This document shows positions 26,201-39,500 of a stretch of DNA of 64,000 bases, piece by piece. Below the pieces are notes generated by a model, which saw nothing but the letters and a program-made list of their open reading frames with translations, searched no databases and was not told where the DNA came from. The position numbers and the translations under genes are program-made. How positions within the stretch are numbered: position 1 is the first letter of the stretch; each line of letters begins with the position of its first letter. Source of the DNA: Charina bottae (lineage: Eukaryota; Chordata; Lepidosauria; Squamata; Charinaidae); the NCBI GenBank assembly GCA_023362775.1, contig JALMGJ010000005.1, positions 40,233,463 through 40,297,462 of the forward strand, written 5' to 3'.

Positions 26201-28596
26201 ATCGCCTGGACCCAACCACATGTCACCTCCCTGGCTGTTTGCACCAGCCAGGAAGGGCAAGGGTCTAGATGGCATGTGGTGTCCTTTACAGTCCGGAGGA
26301 TCCTGTCCACTTCCTTAGGCCCAACAGGATCAAACCCATCCCAGATAACTGGGTAATGACGTTCCTTTGGCATCCCCCCAGACTCTGTTTCACGCTTGGA
26401 GTCCAACCTAGATCGCTCCGGCTCAGATCCTCCTTCTGCGCCATTGAAAAACGGGACAAAATTGAGATTTTTATGAAAACAATAGGACAGTTGAAAAATG
26501 CTAAAAAAAACGGGACTGTCCCGTTCAAAGCGGGATGTATGGTCAGCCTATGCAAAATGCTTTTCCAAACATACAACAGCAATATTTTCATGTTTAAAAG
26601 GCAAGGTTACAATTACAAGGTTACATCAGCTTTTAGTAGGCAAGATGAAGGAATTGTTTTTATACTACATCTTTGTCTTAATCTCATTGTTGATTAAACT
26701 GAGGCAAATTGACAATTGTTTCATTTTGCTTCCAAATTAATTAATATTTTATAAGCAGCTCATGAAAATTAAGCATTGTTATCACAAAACCTTCCTGTCA
26801 GTGAATACAGGGTTGCACCTGGGCACCCATACATGCCATAGAGCAGGGCTTTCCAAAGTGCCGCCGCTGGCGACACACCAGCGGCGGCGCGGGGGGCGCA
26901 CGCGTGCACAGCGGCGGCGGCCTCCGCTAAAACTTGGAAACACTGATACCGCGCACCGCCGCTTCCGGGTGGTGTGGCGACACACCACGCTGTGTGTGGC
27001 GACACACTTTTGTGTCGCCACACACAGTTTGGAAAGCTCTGCCATAGAGTATTTCTGGAAAAGAATGAATTCTTTAAAAATAATCTCACAAACATATAAC
27101 ATGTGTTTTTTTTTGTTTACTAGAGTAAAACTATTTCAATTTATTATTCTTAAAGTGGTTTGTTTATTTGTTTGTTGAATTTATATAGCCACCCATCTCA
27201 CATATGTGACTCTGGGCGGCTCACACAATTAAAATAGCAAAAGCAAAAAACTGTCAAAACAATTATTACAAAACTGTTAAAAACAATTAAAACAATTAAA
27301 AACTATAAACAGAAAACACAGGAGAGTGTAGTTAGAATCTTACACTCAATACTGCCATTTTGCGGGCTCTATATTTCCGTGGTATCCCCAAGCCGGATGG
27401 CAAAACCAAGTTTTCAGGGCCTTCCCGAAGGCCAATAGGGTCAGGGCTAATCTCTTCTCAGGGGGGATGATGTTCGAAATGGCGGGTGCCACAGCAGAAA
27501 AGTCTGTCCTCCTGGATCCTGTCAGATGAAACTCCTAACCAGCACCTTGAATTGAACCCAGAAGCAAACTGGCAACCAATGCAGCTTGCAGAGCAGAGGT
27601 ATAACATGTGCTGATCTAGGGACACGAAGAACTGCCCACACTGCTGCATTTTGCACCAGTTGAAGCTTCTGGATTCTCTTCAAGGTCAGCCCCATGTAGA
27701 GCGCATTACTGTAGTCTATTTGGGAGGTGACCAGGGCATGAATGACTAAGAGTAGGGCCTCCTGATCATTGAATGGGCACAAAGGCCCTCTTAGGCTTGA
27801 CAGCTACGTGCTTCTCAAGCAGGAGTCATTAGTCCAGAAGGAGCCCCAGATTGCAAACAGATTCTGTTTGGGGCAGTGCCACCCCATCCAGCACCAAAGA
27901 TGGTAAATTCTTGGATCCAGAAGGCTCCAAAACCAAAACCAAAACCCACTCAGTCTTGCCAGAGTTGAGCCAAAGCCTATTGTCCCCCATCCACCACAAC
28001 CCCATCTTAAAATATTGTAATGCTTTAAATGATTAGCATTTTGACAAAACACTTCCTTCCAAAATATTTTAGAAGGCTTTAATAGGTAAATGCTTCAACT
28101 GTAATATATACTTAATTTAATTTGCTCTAAAACCTTCACTCAGTTTAAAAGTTTAAGCCCATTCACTCATAAATTACCCTAAACTACTTCCTGCAACCTT
28201 TAGACCTAAAGTGGTCTCAGGGGCTTAATATGTTTCTCCTTCCCACACCTCATTCCCATTCTTTCTTCTTTGGTAGCTGTCGGTAATCCAACAGGAGTGG
28301 AGATAAGTTAGGACACTATTCAACAGTTACTGTAGCTGCCTGGCTTACCAGAAACCCTGCTTGTTGCTTCTTTGGAATAGTAGTTCTTCGAGAGCCCAGA
28401 CCCATCCACTAGCCATGTGGCCAATGTAAATCATTGCTTCTCTGTCCAAAACGTTACCTCTTTCCAACCTAATGGAAATTGCTGCAATTTTGTAATTAAA
28501 ATTTATAAATTTATAAATACAAAGGATAAATACTTACGTGTATGTGTGTGTGTATGTACGTATATGTATACATAACATATACATACAGTATGTATG

Positions 28597-28648
<52 letters not shown>

Positions 28649-28664
28649 ATGTATAAATATATAT

Positions 28665-28702
<38 letters not shown>

Positions 28703-31700
28703 TATATATATATAAATATATATATATATAGGAGCAGGTAAAATGCTGCTCATGTTTGTTTCAGTTCATTTATTTATTTGGAATTATACCCTATTAATGT
28801 TTCTCAAAGTTGCTTTAAGAAGCAAGTAATAATGACCCCTCTCCCAGAAAAACTTGTAAATGTGACTGCACACGCACAGACAGCCTAGTGATCCTTACTT
28901 TTATACGTGATGGATGGGGCTAGAACATGCTGCATTCTTAGGACAACTCATTGGCCCAGTATTCTTTCTTTCATGAAGTGAGGGGAAACTCAGTGACTCT
29001 TGGTATTAATCTTTGTAACACTGTAAGACCTTTATCAGCTTATGTCAGCTTTTTACTTAAAACATTAGTTCCCACTCATGGATTCCCAGATGTTCTCAAC
29101 TACAGATTCCTTCATCCCACCTAATAGTCAGAATGGTTGGGGATGATGGTAGCTGCAGTTTACCAATATCAGGAGACCTAATGACATAATTTTTGCCCTA
29201 AAGAATCAGGTTTTTAATCTGGGTGTGTTTACCACTCCATTTTCATCACTGAAAGTAAAAATAGCCTCTGTAGCTCTACTGTATATCTTTTATCACCTTT
29301 GCCTTTGACCTATTCTATCTGTAAAGTGTTAGCTTTGCTTCAGTTATCCATACCCTGGTATCATGCTGTTTGGACTATTGCAATTACATGGTGCTACTTC
29401 TGAAAATAGCATAGAAACATCTCTTAGTTCCAAATACAGCTGCACGATTGCTAAATGGAACTGAGCATTATAAGTACATAACAGAGTGCTTCTCCATTTT
29501 GAGCAGCTTCTAGCCCATTCCTTGGCCTTCACGGTATTGGACCAGAAAAACTAAAGGGCATGTTTGTTCCCTTTGCAACTTACTGCCCTCATCTGGAAAT
29601 TTATCATTGTCCTTGCAAACAGTGGTGTTAAGTCATATGCCATAAAAAATGAAGACCATTTTATTTTTCCAAATGTTTCAATCTGGTTTAGATTTAAGCT
29701 GTTTTTTTAACCCAATAGATTTTGTGCTAGTATATACTTCTGGTGTTTTTATTGCTATTTATTTTTTTTAATTGCTTTGTTTCTTGGTGTATTCCCACCC
29801 CCAAAAAACTTTGCTAAACGGCAACCTATAAATATTGCAAGCAAAGTAAGCAACAATAATACAGCTCTTATTATTATTGCTTGCCAGTAGTGTTAAAATG
29901 TCATGTCCCAAAAGTTTTTGCCTGACGCAGACATAATTGATTGATGTGATATCCTTGTTGTGATTATGGTGTGGGTGCATAATTTGCAGTAGTAACTGTC
30001 AACCATCAATCAATAACCATAACCATAACCCATTTGTTGGGGGGGGGAGCAAGACAACTGAAATAAGGGGACATAATCAATTGGTGTGCAAAATTCATCA
30101 GCAGACAAAAACTTTTTGATGGGCAAAAAGGATTAAAGCTAAAAATACTATGTCACCTCCTTTTATTTTTTAGCAGGTAGAAGGAGATTGATAAAACGGT
30201 CAGAGACCCATATATAGTCTTGGATAGTAAAAAGTTGAGGTCAATCAGGTTTGGGAAGGGATTTTAAAATTACTTCTGCTTGACCATTGAAGGAATCTTT
30301 CTAGTGGAACTCCTTTAAGTTTCCAACCCAACAAATGGTTAAAAATAACCATTCCCTAACTTTGCCTAGTCGGGCAATGAAACGTCTGCAAGAAAACAAC
30401 CAAGCTCAGAGAGCACCAAGGACTCCACAGGTTAGAAATAAATTTTGTAATGGGGCTTGAAACTCTGTCCAACTCTCCAAAAACTGAACAGAACAGGGCC
30501 AAATTGGTGTGGAGGAGGGAGCTGGCAAAAGAAAGATCTAGTTCAAAAATGATCAAGGTATCTCCCCTGCCAGGTTAAGTATTTAGAATTTTAAGTGTTT
30601 TTTCTTTTATTCTAATCAGATGTGAATCTTTAATTTTGTTTGCTGGTCTAAATTGATTTGATTTGATAATATAAGTTAACATAGTTTTACATTCTCATAG
30701 TGTTATACAAATTCTAGTATTACTTATGCCCTTTTATAGCTATTTGCCCTAGTTATTTATAGTATATAGATTATTCATTGTAAAATTAATTGTAATTTTA
30801 TAGGATTTTTTTTTGCTTTTTAATACCTGTACCTGTATTTTACCTTAATAATTTTATCTTTATCTTATTTTATGCTATCAATATGACTTTTTATATTTAT
30901 TTTATTTCTATTTTAGCGTAATTTTAGCATAATTTTAGCGTAATTTTAGCGTAGTTGTATGCTGGTCTATGACCGAAATAAAAATTGATTGATTGATTGA
31001 TTGATCGATTGATTGATAGTTCAAAAATGGGCCATATCAGTCTGGGCACTGTGGAGAAATACATTTCAGAAAAAAATTTTTCCAGCATATGGAAGAAGCA
31101 GTTGGGTAATTGCTCAGGGTGCTGTCAACAGCACTGTCGTAAGACACTTCCCTACTCCCTCCCAGTCACATGACCCAGATTGGAGCATATGCAGCCTACC
31201 CTGTGCTTCCCAATACACACATGCAAACACACATAGGCACAGCACTAGGAGAGATCAGAAACACAGAAAGGGGGGCGCTAAGTGGGAAAATACAGATGCC
31301 TTCTATAGCTACCGACAGTAAAATGGTTGGACAGAATACTAGAAGCCATGCTGTATATGCTTTCCCTAATTTTTTATTGCCTCCATGAACTAAAAAGATA
31401 GGAAAAAGAAAAAAGAAAAAGAAAATGGGTAAAGTTTGTAATCCTTGGATCGTACTGTCTTTCCAACATCAAAGAATAATATTTTTGCTGCATCCAAGCT
31501 CAGTAAACCCATAATTCTTCATATAGTATGAATTCCAAAACATTGGAATAAAGTTCAAAAATATATTCACATTTTAAATTATACCGATCTTTCTAACACT
31601 GTATCAATGACAAGCCCAAAACCTAGAAGTACATGTTTTTCCCCCATGCAATTTTATATTTCCGTCATAGTGAGATTTACAGCCTGCCCTTTTTAAATAT

Positions 31701-34700
31701 GCTCTGAGGTGTCCAGTAAACATGAAATAAAATATTTAGTGGACATCTAAACTAGGTTAATGAGATGGAAGAAAGCGTGGGAGAAAAACTCTGATAATTT
31801 TTCTGAGACAAAATGGTGAGGTTGGTTTTGTTACTGAAAATAAATTTCTTGGCTGAGCATATCTCATTGGATAAAACTCTGTTGCTTCCTCTTCTATCAG
31901 CATTTTGAGCTTGGCTATTGTGGGTGGATTTCACATAGTGGGTGGAAGAGCCAGTTTGGTCTAGTGGTTAAGGTGCTGGGCTAGAAACCAGGAGTCTGTG
32001 AGTTCTAGCCCCACCTTAGGCATGAAAGCTGGCTGGGTGACCTTGGGCCAGTCACTCTCTCTCAGCCCAACTCACCTCACAGGGTTGTTGTTGTGTGGAA
32101 AATAGGAGGAGGAAGGAGTATTAGGTATGTTCACCGCCTTGAGTTATTTATAAAAAATGATAAAGGCGGGATAAAAATTAAATAAATAAATAAATTTCAA
32201 GCTCATTTTTGTTTGGCTTGGTTTTTTAGTAGCTCTCACTAGCCTGTTTGCCTCTGTTTTAAATGGTCTTCTGATGGAAATGGCTGGGTTCATACATTAA
32301 TGTAAGCCTGCTTTGTTTTAATCATGGTTCGATGAACAAGCCATAGTGGGATTCCTTATATGTTCTGCCAAGTCATGTATATAATCATCAGACAACAGTG
32401 AATTTATATATCACACTAAACCAAAATGAAAGGAGTGATATTACATGATGAGAAATAGAAAGTTCTAAGTTCTTAGGAGCCTAATGCTAACTTTGGGAAA
32501 TACTGTTACTATTTCAGCTCTATAATAATTTCTAAGTGTAAAAACATTTTTCTTACCCTTCTACAGTTTAAATACAATGGCTCCTATTAATCTCAGCATA
32601 GCTTCAAACAAATATTATGCAACTCCATCCATAGCTATTTCATTGTTTGAAGGAATGCAATATAAGCAGCGAGAGTGGAATATGGAGCAGGGAAATGGTT
32701 CAAAATTGGAAAAGGAATATGCCAAGACTGCAATGTGACAGTTTATTTAATTTATAGGCAGAATACATTATGAGAAATGCTGGATAGAAGAAATAGGAAT
32801 TGGAATTAAAATTGCTGGAAAAAACACCAACAACCTCAGAAATGCTGATGATACCACTTTGATAGTTGGAAGCGAGGAAGTTTTGTAAGGAATCTCTTGT
32901 TGAACACAGAGTGCAAAAGCCAGACTGTTGTTTAATATTAAAAAAAACAAAGATTGTATCAACAGGCACTGCCTACCTAATTAATGGGGAAGATGGAGTA
33001 TACATTTATTTTATCCTCTTAGGCTCAAAAATTCATAGGGATGGTAATTCTTGCCATAAAATACAGACATATCTGCTGCTTGGGAGAAAGAATATGGGAA
33101 ATCTAGACAAAATATTAAAGTGCTGAGATATTACACTGACATGATATAAACTGTCAAGACCACGGTTTTCCTCAATGTAGCACAAAGCTTTGAAAGTTGG
33201 AGTATCAGAAAGGGTGAATGAATGGAGATTGCTGGAGAAACCTGTTGAGAATATTTTGGCTTCTAGAAAGAACAAATCATTTAATACTAGATGAAGTAAA
33301 ACCAGACTCATTGGAAGTGCTAATAATGAAGCTAATGCTTAAATATTTGGGACACAATGTGTAACTCCAAGAGTCAATGGAGAAAACCCTGAGACTTAGA
33401 AAAATGAAAGGCAATCAAAAAAGAGGCCAACAGAAGGGACAAGGTAGATAGATATTACCAATGACGACAAAAGCATGAGCTTACAAGAATTCAAAGAAGC
33501 AGTTACTGAAAGACTCCTGGTGAACTGATGTCTATCATGTCACAAAAAGTTAGAAGTGACCGAACAACAACAATGTAAGCAGAAAATGCGGAATATCTGG
33601 GAATGCTGGAACATCTACAGATCTTAGGAATCAGACCAGCAGCTCAAAATGATTTTGGGGGACTTAATTCAAGGCTTAGCATGCAATTAGAAAGCATGCA
33701 AATGCAAGTAGATTAATAGGTACCACTTCGGTGGGTAGGTAACAGCGTTCCGTGTCCCTCATGCTGGCCACATGACCGTGGAAGTGTCTTCAGACAGTGC
33801 TGGCTCTTCGGCTAACAAATGGAGATGAGCACAGGCCCCTAGAGTTGGACACGACTGCACAAATGTGCGGGGGGAACCTTTACCTTTTATCTTTAATTAT
33901 TAAGATATCAGCCGGTTTCATCTGCATATCCTGTGTAGCATCTTTTTCCATATCATTCTTATAGCCTGTCATTTTTAAATCCACTTTCAAATCAGTCTTA
34001 GTCTTGTCCGGTAAAACTTGTTTCTCCTCCATATCATCTTTTAAACACAATATATCTATAATGGCAGACACTTTTAAAATTAACTTCTGGGTCCATTGTT
34101 CACAAATATCCTCCAATGAAAGTATTTTGCTCCAGTCTGTATTGTAAGTCAAATTTAAGTGTTCTTCTCCTTTAATTGTAATCTTAATTCCTTCTGGTTC
34201 CCTCTAGTGTCCAACCTTCAAAGTCCCATCCTATTATGTTTTTTTTAAAGAATTCAAAACAAAAGCATTTTCCCATGGGAAGGATTCTTATAATTAATTT
34301 CAAAATCTTATTTCGAATCCATCTGGACCCTTAGTCCATTTGTAACTTTTCAAAACCAACGTTCTAATCACCTATTTGCTGTTTATTCCAAAAAACAATT
34401 TTAAGTCCTTAAACTTGATTTTAAAACTCCTTTCACTAAGGATTGAAGGAGACTCACCCGGTGCTGTAAAAAACTTGTCGATCCAAAGGTTCCTAATATC
34501 TGAAAAGAAATTAACAAGCAATTTCCAAAAGTGATTAGAAAAGGAAGTATGCAAACCCTGTGTCCATAAAGGCTATGACCACGATTTGGGCAGAGATGGC
34601 GTTCCCTCTAAACCCACCGGAGATGGCTGTCTTGTGGTTTCCTTGCAAGAAGCAATGGTCTGGAGCACTTGTGGGGGATCCCAAGTCCTCTCCTTGTTTG

Positions 34701-36483
34701 GAGAGGAATTTTGAGGAGCCAGTCTACGCGCTGGCTCTTCATTCTGCTGCAGTTGTTGACTCCACTTTTAGCGGAGGTGTCTGTAGTTCGCCATTTCTTT
34801 CCCGGACATCCAAGGCTTAGCATGTCATGAACACAGTACCAACATATATGTTTCTTATATGTTTCTCATTCTGCGTATCATTTAAGCCATGCCATTAATG
34901 CTTTAGCTAACAATAACAGCAAATTCAAATATTTCTTACAACATCATTTGTTCATTTCAAAACAAGCTTCCCATGCCTTAGGCTCCAGAATAAATCAGGA
35001 AGCCAGATATTGTCAGAGTATTTAGCCTGCAGCATGGACTAAAATCAGCAACTAACTGCCCCAACATTCTTTCACACATTGGAAAGTAGATGGAGGATGA
35101 TCTAAATGAGCATTTGAGACCAGTTTTATCATGGGAGATGAGGAGTGTACAATCTTTCCTTTCTTGTGGACTTTTGTACTTTGCTGTAAACACAAATAGA
35201 TATTCACCCTAAAGCTCTATTCAAACATGTGGAAAATAAGCCAAGTAATCTGTGGAGATGGATTGATCCACATGGCCAAATTGGACAAAAAAAATATTAT
35301 TTATTTATTTTCTATCCCGCCTTTATTATTTTTATAAATAACTCAAGGTGGGGAACATGCCTATTGCTCCTTCCTCCTATTTTCCCCACAACAACAACCC
35401 TGTGAGGTGAGTTGGGCTGAGAGAGAGTGACTGGCCCAAGGTCACCCATCCGGCTTTCATGCCTAAGGCGGGACTAGTACTCACATTTGCTACTTATTTA
35501 TAGCTGTATAATTACAGTATGAAAACCTTTACCAGGATTCTTCAAATTATATGTATAACTTTCAGGACAAAGTCACACTTAGGCTGCAATCCTATACTCA
35601 TTTAGTGGGAGTTCCATGCAATTCATTGTGACTTATATTTGAGCAGACAGTGTAAGACTGCACTCCTAATTTTATTTCTAAATGCAATATTTCATACTGC
35701 TCCTTTAATTTTATTTGTTTCTTATTCTCACACAATATTGCCTTAAAATAAAATAAATAAAATAAAATAATGCATGCATTAAAATGCTTTATTCATTTAA
35801 ATGCCTAAACATTATTCTGATTCACAAATTTACAATCTTCTGTGCATAGGCCACAGACAAAGCATCATTTAAATCAGTAGGATTTACTTTTGATTAAAAG
35901 TGCCTAAGACTGTTTTACTTGTTTAGCTCTGTAAAAAAAACAAATGGTCTTAAAGCATATTGACAGATTAGAAAAGTTTGTCTGTTTGCTTCTACACCCC
36001 TCTTCATATTTTTATACAACATACTGAGAAGAGATGGAGGGAAATGTACACTAACATCCATTGATCACTGTAAAAAAGCACAAGGAGTCCACAATTCTAT
36101 TCAGTTGTGCTCATATAATGAATCAATGACAATACATAATTTTTTATCTCTGTAAATTCTTCATAGAATTCAGAATCCTGGAGGAGTAATTGTCTAGAGA
36201 ACCTCCAGGATGGAAAAAGCTCCCTGCAGCAAAAACGTTTTCACTTAGGCAGGAGCCAGGAGGCAACAGGAAACATGGGGAGGGCTTAGCATACAGCCCC
36301 CACCAACTTGTTTGTACTTATATTTATCCATTGCACAAAGTGCAAGAGTGTGAACTCTATTTTGTTGCATTTATATTCCAGCTTAGCAAGATAATTGCTG
36401 GATCAGAATAAAGGTCAATCGAACCCAAGGATCTCCTCCCTATATGAGATGATAACATTTGAAAATTATGTATTTATAATATT

Positions 36484-36514
<31 letters not shown>

Positions 36515-39500
36515 TAGATCAAATTTATCACCGCCCATCTCTACTGCAGTAGACCTTAACCATCAAGCTCTGGTGGGATACAAGGCAATAAGGAACAGTT
36601 AAAAACAAAAAAATATTAAGAAATATTTATGTTGAGAAAGTGTCAGGAACAAAAAGTCATCCAGGGACATCCATTCAAAACAGGGCCAGTCACAACACCC
36701 ATTGTGGAGTCCTTGGTGCTCTCTGAGCCTTGTTGTTTTCTTGCAGACGTTTCATTGCCAGGCTAGGCAACATCTTCAGTGCGAAAAGGGAGTGGAACTT
36801 GCTCTCTGTTTATATACCCTGGCATGTCCTGCCTGTGTTGGTGGGGGTGTTGTACTCTCCTTGGTAGTACTTTGTCTGGGTTGTTGCTTACTGCTTGGTT
36901 GATTGACAGAGTTAATAGTTCCTTGATTAGGGTCTATTGTGTTGGGGAGTCTTTGGTGCTCTCTGAGCTTTGTTGTTTTCATGCAGACGTTTCATTGCCA
37001 GGCTAGGCAACATCTTCAGTGCGAAAAGGGAGTGGAACTTGCTGTCTACTCCCTTTTCGCACTGAAGATGTTGCCTAGCCTGGCAATGAAACGTCTGCAT
37101 GAAAACAACAAAGCTCAGAGAGCACCAAAGACTCCCCAGTTCAACCCTGAGCTACAAATATTCTCTTCGATTGGTCTATTGTGTTGTTTGATTGCTCCTC
37201 TGCTGCTAATCTTGCTGTTAATCTTTGCATATCTTGTAGTTGATTGCTGGCCAAGAGGTGTTCTGGTCTTCTGGCTTTTCTATTGTCTCTTATGAATGGT
37301 ATGTAAATGTTGTTTATCTCTATGTGTCTATTGATGGCTGCTTTGTCTGAGTGCCAAGCTTCCAGGAATTCTCTAGCATTTTTGGATCTGGCTTGGTTTA
37401 ATATGCTCACAGTTTCCCAGTTGAAAGTATGGTTAAGTCTGTCTATCTGTTGTGAGATTAAGGAGTTTTCATCATGTCTTCTGACTGCTAGTTGGTGTTC
37501 ATGGATGTGTTCTGCTAGTCTTCTGCCAGTCTGTCCTACATAAGCAGAGGAGCAATCAAACAACACAATAGACCCTAATCAAGGAACTATTAACTCTGTC
37601 AATCAACCAAGTAGTAAACAACAACCCAGTGAAAGTACTACCAAGGAGAGTACAACACCCCCACCAACACAGGCAGGACATGCCAGGGTATATAAACAGA
37701 GAGCAAGTTCCACTCCCTTTTCGCACTGAAGATGTTGCCTAGCCTGGCAATGAAACGTCTGCAAGAAAACAACAAGGCTCAGAGAGCACCAAGGACTCCA
37801 CAGTTCAACCCTGAGCTACAAATATTCTCTTTGATTGGTACAACACCCATTCTATCCAAGAACCTGGATAAAGGCAAGCTTTACCTTCAAAACACTCTTC
37901 TGAACCACAGTTTTTAAAATTATTTTAATACAAACCTATTTCACAGAAGGCTAACCAGGATATCTAAAATACATGTAGTATGTGGAAAAGGTGATCCCTA
38001 ATACAATCACACTTCTTTGAAAGTACAATTGTTTCCTGATGCAGGACCCCCCACTGTAGCTATATTTCACTTTACACTCCCTAACCCGTTTTCCTTTGTT
38101 TCCTCAGGCTGCCTCACAGCCGTTCCCACCCATCGTTTTCTGCTACCTCAATCCTTCTTAGTTCTTCCCTCTTTGCAGGGTTACTTTCACTCTTCCCAGT
38201 ACCATCCCCCATGTTCTCCCAGTTGCCTCACTGCTACCTTCAAGCCCCTCCATACCAGCTGGGGCCACTGCAGAATGATGCACTAGTTTCCAACCACCCG
38301 TCATCCTCATTTTTTAAGAAAGTCTTTGCATCCCATAGCAGCTGGTTGTAGACCAGATGTTCCCTTTGAAGTAGTTATGGCCTTCTGGGAAAAAAAATTA
38401 CATTCACAGATAGAATGGAATACATCACAGGTATTAAGGCCTTTCATCAGCAAAGTTAAAGGTCCTTGCAAATGTTAAGCTGTCTCTCCCTAATCATCTC
38501 CCCCATGTGTTTCAATCCCCCAAGCAAGGCATAAAGGCAAGGCAGGAGCTCCTGTTCACTGCTGGCTCTTGCTCAGCCCACCACAAAAACTAAGGTCCAG
38601 TAGCATAGTGCCTCTGAATATTGAGCCACAAGCCATGGGTCGTCCTGTTCTCCAGGAGCTTCAAGGCATCCATGGGATGTAGCTAACAATTTGGTAAAGC
38701 CATAATTAAATTACATTTTGTGAAGTTATCCAAGGAAATAGCCCTTTATTTTTTTTGCAGAAAGATAAGAAGCCAGACTGCTTTTTCTACTGCTAAGGTA
38801 TCAATTAAATGTAATTAGTAGCAATGCTAGTATTGTGTGCTTAAAGATAAAACTGACTTCCTTTGCCCTCCCAGCTTTTCTGCAGTGCCACCTCTTCTGC
38901 AACTTGCAACATCGGGGGTCCTGAAACTTCTTTTCTTCTGGTCTGTAATAAAAGGCTTCACACTGAGCCCTGAAAGCACTTTAAATGACTCACAATTTCT
39001 TAGCAGAGTCAAATTAATTTGTTTTTTAAAGGCATAAAGATTTTAAGGCAAGAAATCCTTCCTACATCTGCAGATGTAGGTGGTGTTAGAAGCTGAAGAA
39101 GAAAAGTGATGGTATCATTTGTCACAGGACCAGGAAACCTGACAAGTTCCTCAAACCACAAGGAAGATGCTAGAACAATACAGTTATTGGATATGGTAGT
39201 CTATGTATTAGCATACAGTCAAAATGGTGATATGCTCAGAGCACAGAAGAATACAGAAACAAAACTGCAGCTGTTTCCATTCCATTCCAAGCTGGAAGAG
39301 TATTTCTTCCAGAACTGGTGCAGTGTGGTGACTGAGTGGTAAAATGTGAAGTTGTGAGGTCCCCAATTTGAATGTCATCTCAGCCACAAAAGTACTAGGT
39401 GATCTAAGCATGCCACAAAAAAGGTGCTAAGATTACTCACTAAGTCTAGATCTAAACAAACCATGGCTGCAGAACTGGAAATAACAGGGAAAGGAAGAAA

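Larger units (their letters stand above)
36943..37138. repeat. Perfect 91-bp inverted repeat with 14-base spacer
   Basis: Arm 36943-37033 is the exact reverse complement of 37048-37138, compared base by base. The spacer is 37034-37047. The arms run from TGGGGAGTCTTTGGTGC to GCGAAAAGGGAGT. Confidence 0.92.
36704..37835 (-). mobile_element. Penelope-like retroelement copy with nested inverted terminal repeats
   Basis: A 1.1-kb copy with a GIY-YIG endonuclease ORF on the minus strand flanked by terminal-repeat sequences in opposing orientations. The outer inverted repeat pairs 36704-36942 with 37563-37802 (about 240 bp, a handful of mismatches). An inner perfect palindrome pairs 36943-37033 with 37048-37138. 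The sequence GTTCAACCCTGAGCTACAAA follows each plus-oriented repeat (37139 and 37803). The reverse transcriptase is missing. Penelope elements are known for complex, often inverted pLTRs, a GIY-YIG endonuclease and hammerhead ribozymes in the pLTR; all three are seen here. Confidence 0.85.

Noticed and set aside
25686..26356. Plus-strand ORFs over the LINE RT
   Set aside because: Antisense shadows of the intact minus-strand RT frame.
26769..27178. Overlapping 106-138 codon ORFs on both strands
   Set aside because: They are generated by the GC-rich, palindromic hAT MITE, which lacks stops by composition.
28511..28753. 80-codon [12 protein letters not shown] ORF
   Set aside because: Translation of the TG/TA microsatellite.
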